A stretch of DNA of 26,263 nucleotides from Brumimicrobium sp041655765 (lineage in GTDB: Bacteria; Bacteroidota; Bacteroidia; Flavobacteriales_D; Crocinitomicaceae): positions 1 to 26,263 of the forward strand of contig JBBAEU010000029.1 in the NCBI GenBank assembly GCA_041655765.1, written 5' to 3'. Shown here one piece after another: positions 24,724-26,263 of this stretch. Under the pieces are notes generated by a model. It was not told where the DNA came from and did no database searches. It was given only the letters and a program-made list of their open reading frames with translations. Every line of letters starts with the position of its first letter. Within the stretch, counting starts at the first letter, position 1. The position numbers and the translations under genes were made by a program.

Positions 24724-25959
24724 ATGAATGTAGCTCGATTTATAGCGCGACGTTATTCTAAAGCCAAAAAAACAAGAAATGTAATCAACCTTATTTCTTC
24801 AATAAGCGTGGTCGGTATTGCAGTATCTACAGCTGCTTTGATAATTCTTTTGTCGGCATTTAACGGGATTGAGCAAATGGTTATTAAACTCTACAGTGAT
24901 TTTGACACTTCTCTTACTGTTCGTTCGAAAAAATCGAAAACATTTAACCAAGATTTTATAAATATTGAAGGAATCAACCAGATTTTGGGTATAGACAATG
25001 TTTCTCGGGCACTTGAAGAGGTCGTAATCCTCAGATTAGGCGACAAATGGGTTCATGCAAAAATGCTGGGTGTTGATAGTTCTTTTTTGGAAATGTCGCA
25101 CATGGACAATCACTTGGTGGATGGGAAAGGTGTTTTGTATGAAGATGATGTTCCGCAAGCTATTTTTGGGGCAACATTACTCGACAAATTAGATGGTTTT
25201 ATTCCTGAAATCGAAGGGTTTCAAGAGGAAGTTGTTTTTAATGTTCCTTTGAGAGAAGGGAAAATCCGCTTGGGCAAAAATCCATTTAATGTCCAGATTG
25301 TTCCCGTATCTGCACGAATGAATTTTAATCGTGAAGTAAATGCTGAATACGTTGTAGTGCCGTATGATCTTGCCAATGAATTACTGGATTACGACAGAGA
25401 TATCACGGCGGTTTTCATTGATGTTAATGATAAATTTAATTTGAAAAAAGTAAAAAATCAAGTTCAAACATTTCTGGGGGAAGATTTTGAAGTAAAAACA
25501 AATTTTGAAAAGAATGAATTGATTTTTAAAACCAGTCAAACCGAACGGTTAATAGTGTTTTTCATACTTGTTTTTATCTTTATTTTGGCGTCATTTAATT
25601 TAATTGCTTCCATCACCATGCTTTTTGTAGAAAAACGCAAAGACATTGCTACTTTGTTTAGTTTGGGAGCCGATAAAAAGATGATTTTTAATATCTTCTT
25701 CTACGAAGGGCTGATGATTGTCGGAAAAGGAATTATCATTGGTTTGATATTGGGTTATGTGGTTGCACTTGGGCAATATTACTTCGGTTTTGTTGAAATG
25801 CCAAGTATAACAGGCGAAGCATTTCCGATGTACCCAATGTGGAAAGACTTTTTTATTATAACAGGTTCGGTTTCAATTTTGGGATATATCATTTCATATT
25901 TTCCATCTAAGATTCTTGTCAATCGCTACAACCTGCACAACTCAATAAAACATCTGTAA
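24724..25959 (+). CDS. LolC/LolE-like FtsX-family ABC permease
   Basis: The 411-residue protein has the order of the lipoprotein-releasing permease family: a basic N-terminus (MNVARFIARRYSKAKKTRN), one transmembrane helix (about 19-44), a large periplasmic domain (about 45-270), and three C-terminal helices in the FtsX domain (about 275-297, 322-348, 375-395). It probably works with a separately encoded LolD-like ATPase to release lipoproteins from the inner membrane; no ATPase gene is adjacent. It starts immediately after the rbfA stop, a gene order seen across Bacteroidota, so the two are co-transcribed. Assignment to lipoprotein export is by family resemblance. Confidence 0.88.
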   Translation: MNVARFIARRYSKAKKTRNVINLISSISVVGIAVSTAALIILLSAFNGIEQMVIKLYSDFDTSLTVRSKKSKTFNQDFINIEGINQILGIDNVSRALEEVVILRLGDKWVHAKMLGVDSSFLEMSHMDNHLVDGKGVLYEDDVPQAIFGATLLDKLDGFIPEIEGFQEEVVFNVPLREGKIRLGKNPFNVQIVPVSARMNFNREVNAEYVVVPYDLANELLDYDRDITAVFIDVNDKFNLKKVKNQVQTFLGEDFEVKTNFEKNELIFKTSQTERLIVFFILVFIFILASFNLIASITMLFVEKRKDIATLFSLGADKKMIFNIFFYEGLMIVGKGIIIGLILGYVVALGQYYFGFVEMPSITGEAFPMYPMWKDFFIITGSVSILGYIISYFPSKILVNRYNLHNSIKHL

Positions 25960-26108
25960 GATTTGAATTGTTGTAAATTAGCGATGAATTAAAAAAACAT
26001 TATATTTAGGAAATATTTTACGCTTACTAATTACAAAAAGGTAAAGAAACTTAACGATTATATGTTGCATTCGTATGCCTTTCTAAGTTATAGGTGTGTA
26101 GATGAGTG
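25960..26108. other. Gene-free junction region before the integrase remnant
   Basis: No gene is visible. The second half holds the left arm TGTTGCAT (26063-26070) of an inverted repeat whose right arm ATGCAACA (26113-26120) lies inside the recombinase remnant, a small internal hairpin GCAT/ATGC (26067-26078), and AGTTAT at 26086, which recurs at 26109. Confidence 0.5.
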
Positions 26109-26258
26109 AGTTATGCAACACATCTATTAGAAAATAGCACAGATTTACGCTACATCCAAGAGCTTTTAGGTCACAACAGTAGCAGAACTACTGAAATTTA
26201 CACGCATGTTTCTAAAAAGAAAATTGAGAATATAAAAAGTCCGTTTGATGATTTGTGA
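26109..26258 (+). pseudogene. C-terminal remnant of a tyrosine recombinase (integrase)
   Basis: The frame ending at TGA 26256-26258 encodes SYATHLLENSTDLRYIQELLGHNSS followed by TTEIYTHVS and a tail ending in SPFDDL. In the tyrosine-recombinase family this is the last part of the catalytic domain: it follows the HxLR box and includes the second active-site histidine context (LLGH) and the catalytic tyrosine (IYTH). The rest, including the first catalytic Arg and the HxLR box, is missing; an in-frame TGA stands at 26103-26105, where the box would be. About 49 codons remain, with no start. It is therefore a decapitated gene, a scar of past integration or the flank of a mobile segment that continues past the window edge. 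Confidence 0.85.
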
Positions 26259-26263
26259 AATTT

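Noticed and set aside
26063..26125. Integron attC site at the integrase remnant
   Set aside because: GTTATGC does not fit the GTTRRRY core strictly, and no paired R''/L'' boxes are visible; only the inverted repeat is reported.

Overview
The window reads as chromosomal DNA of a low-GC Bacteroidota, most likely Flavobacteriales (Crocinitomicaceae/Fluviicola-like, an inference from overall gene style only). Three things point there: a surface protein ending in the type B C-terminal signal of the type IX secretion system (T9SS), many matches to the Bacteroidota promoter box TAnnTTTG just upstream of start codons, and gene pairings typical of the phylum (M23 peptidase divergent from alaS; rbfA followed by an FtsX/LolC-type permease). 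I see no rRNA, tRNA or CRISPR array.

Layout. 2-1741: 3' part of a repetitive T9SS-exported adhesin, then a terminator. 1742-2177: AT-rich gap ending in three inverted repeats and a promoter. 2178-3383: AAA-type ATPase with a DUF4143 region. 3567-8434: housekeeping genes (EamA permease, RNase R, adenine phosphoribosyltransferase on the minus strand, AI-2E-family permease). 8442-10286 (minus): M23 peptidase followed by an arsenite methyltransferase. 10425-15573: alaS, asnB and a secreted SPOR-domain protein. 15574-16725: gap, a possibly structured leader, an unrecognised lipoprotein and a strong terminator. 16910-19240: Pif1-like helicase with a C-terminal helix-turn-helix. 19254-20000 (minus): orphan LytTR response regulator. 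20389-22419: M3 oligopeptidase. 22429-24267 (minus): MsbA-type ABC exporter. 24388-25959: rbfA and the LolC-like permease. 26109-26258: decapitated C-terminus of a tyrosine recombinase.

The genes do not form one pathway. They are mostly single genes or pairs, repeatedly convergent with gaps of 7-13 bp (rnr/apt, AI-2E/arsM, helicase/regulator, M3/ABC). Small likely operons are M23-arsM, alaS-asnB and rbfA-permease. Cell-envelope functions recur: adhesin, M23, SPOR, lipoprotein, ABC exporter, LolC-like permease.

I found no convincing new multi-gene system. The points most worth a second look are the triple palindrome before the ATPase, the 15-bp inverted repeat that carries both divergent promoters between the ABC exporter and rbfA, the leader before the lipoprotein, promoter boxes that leave almost no 5' UTR (and create false TTG starts), and the integrase relic with an adjoining inverted repeat.
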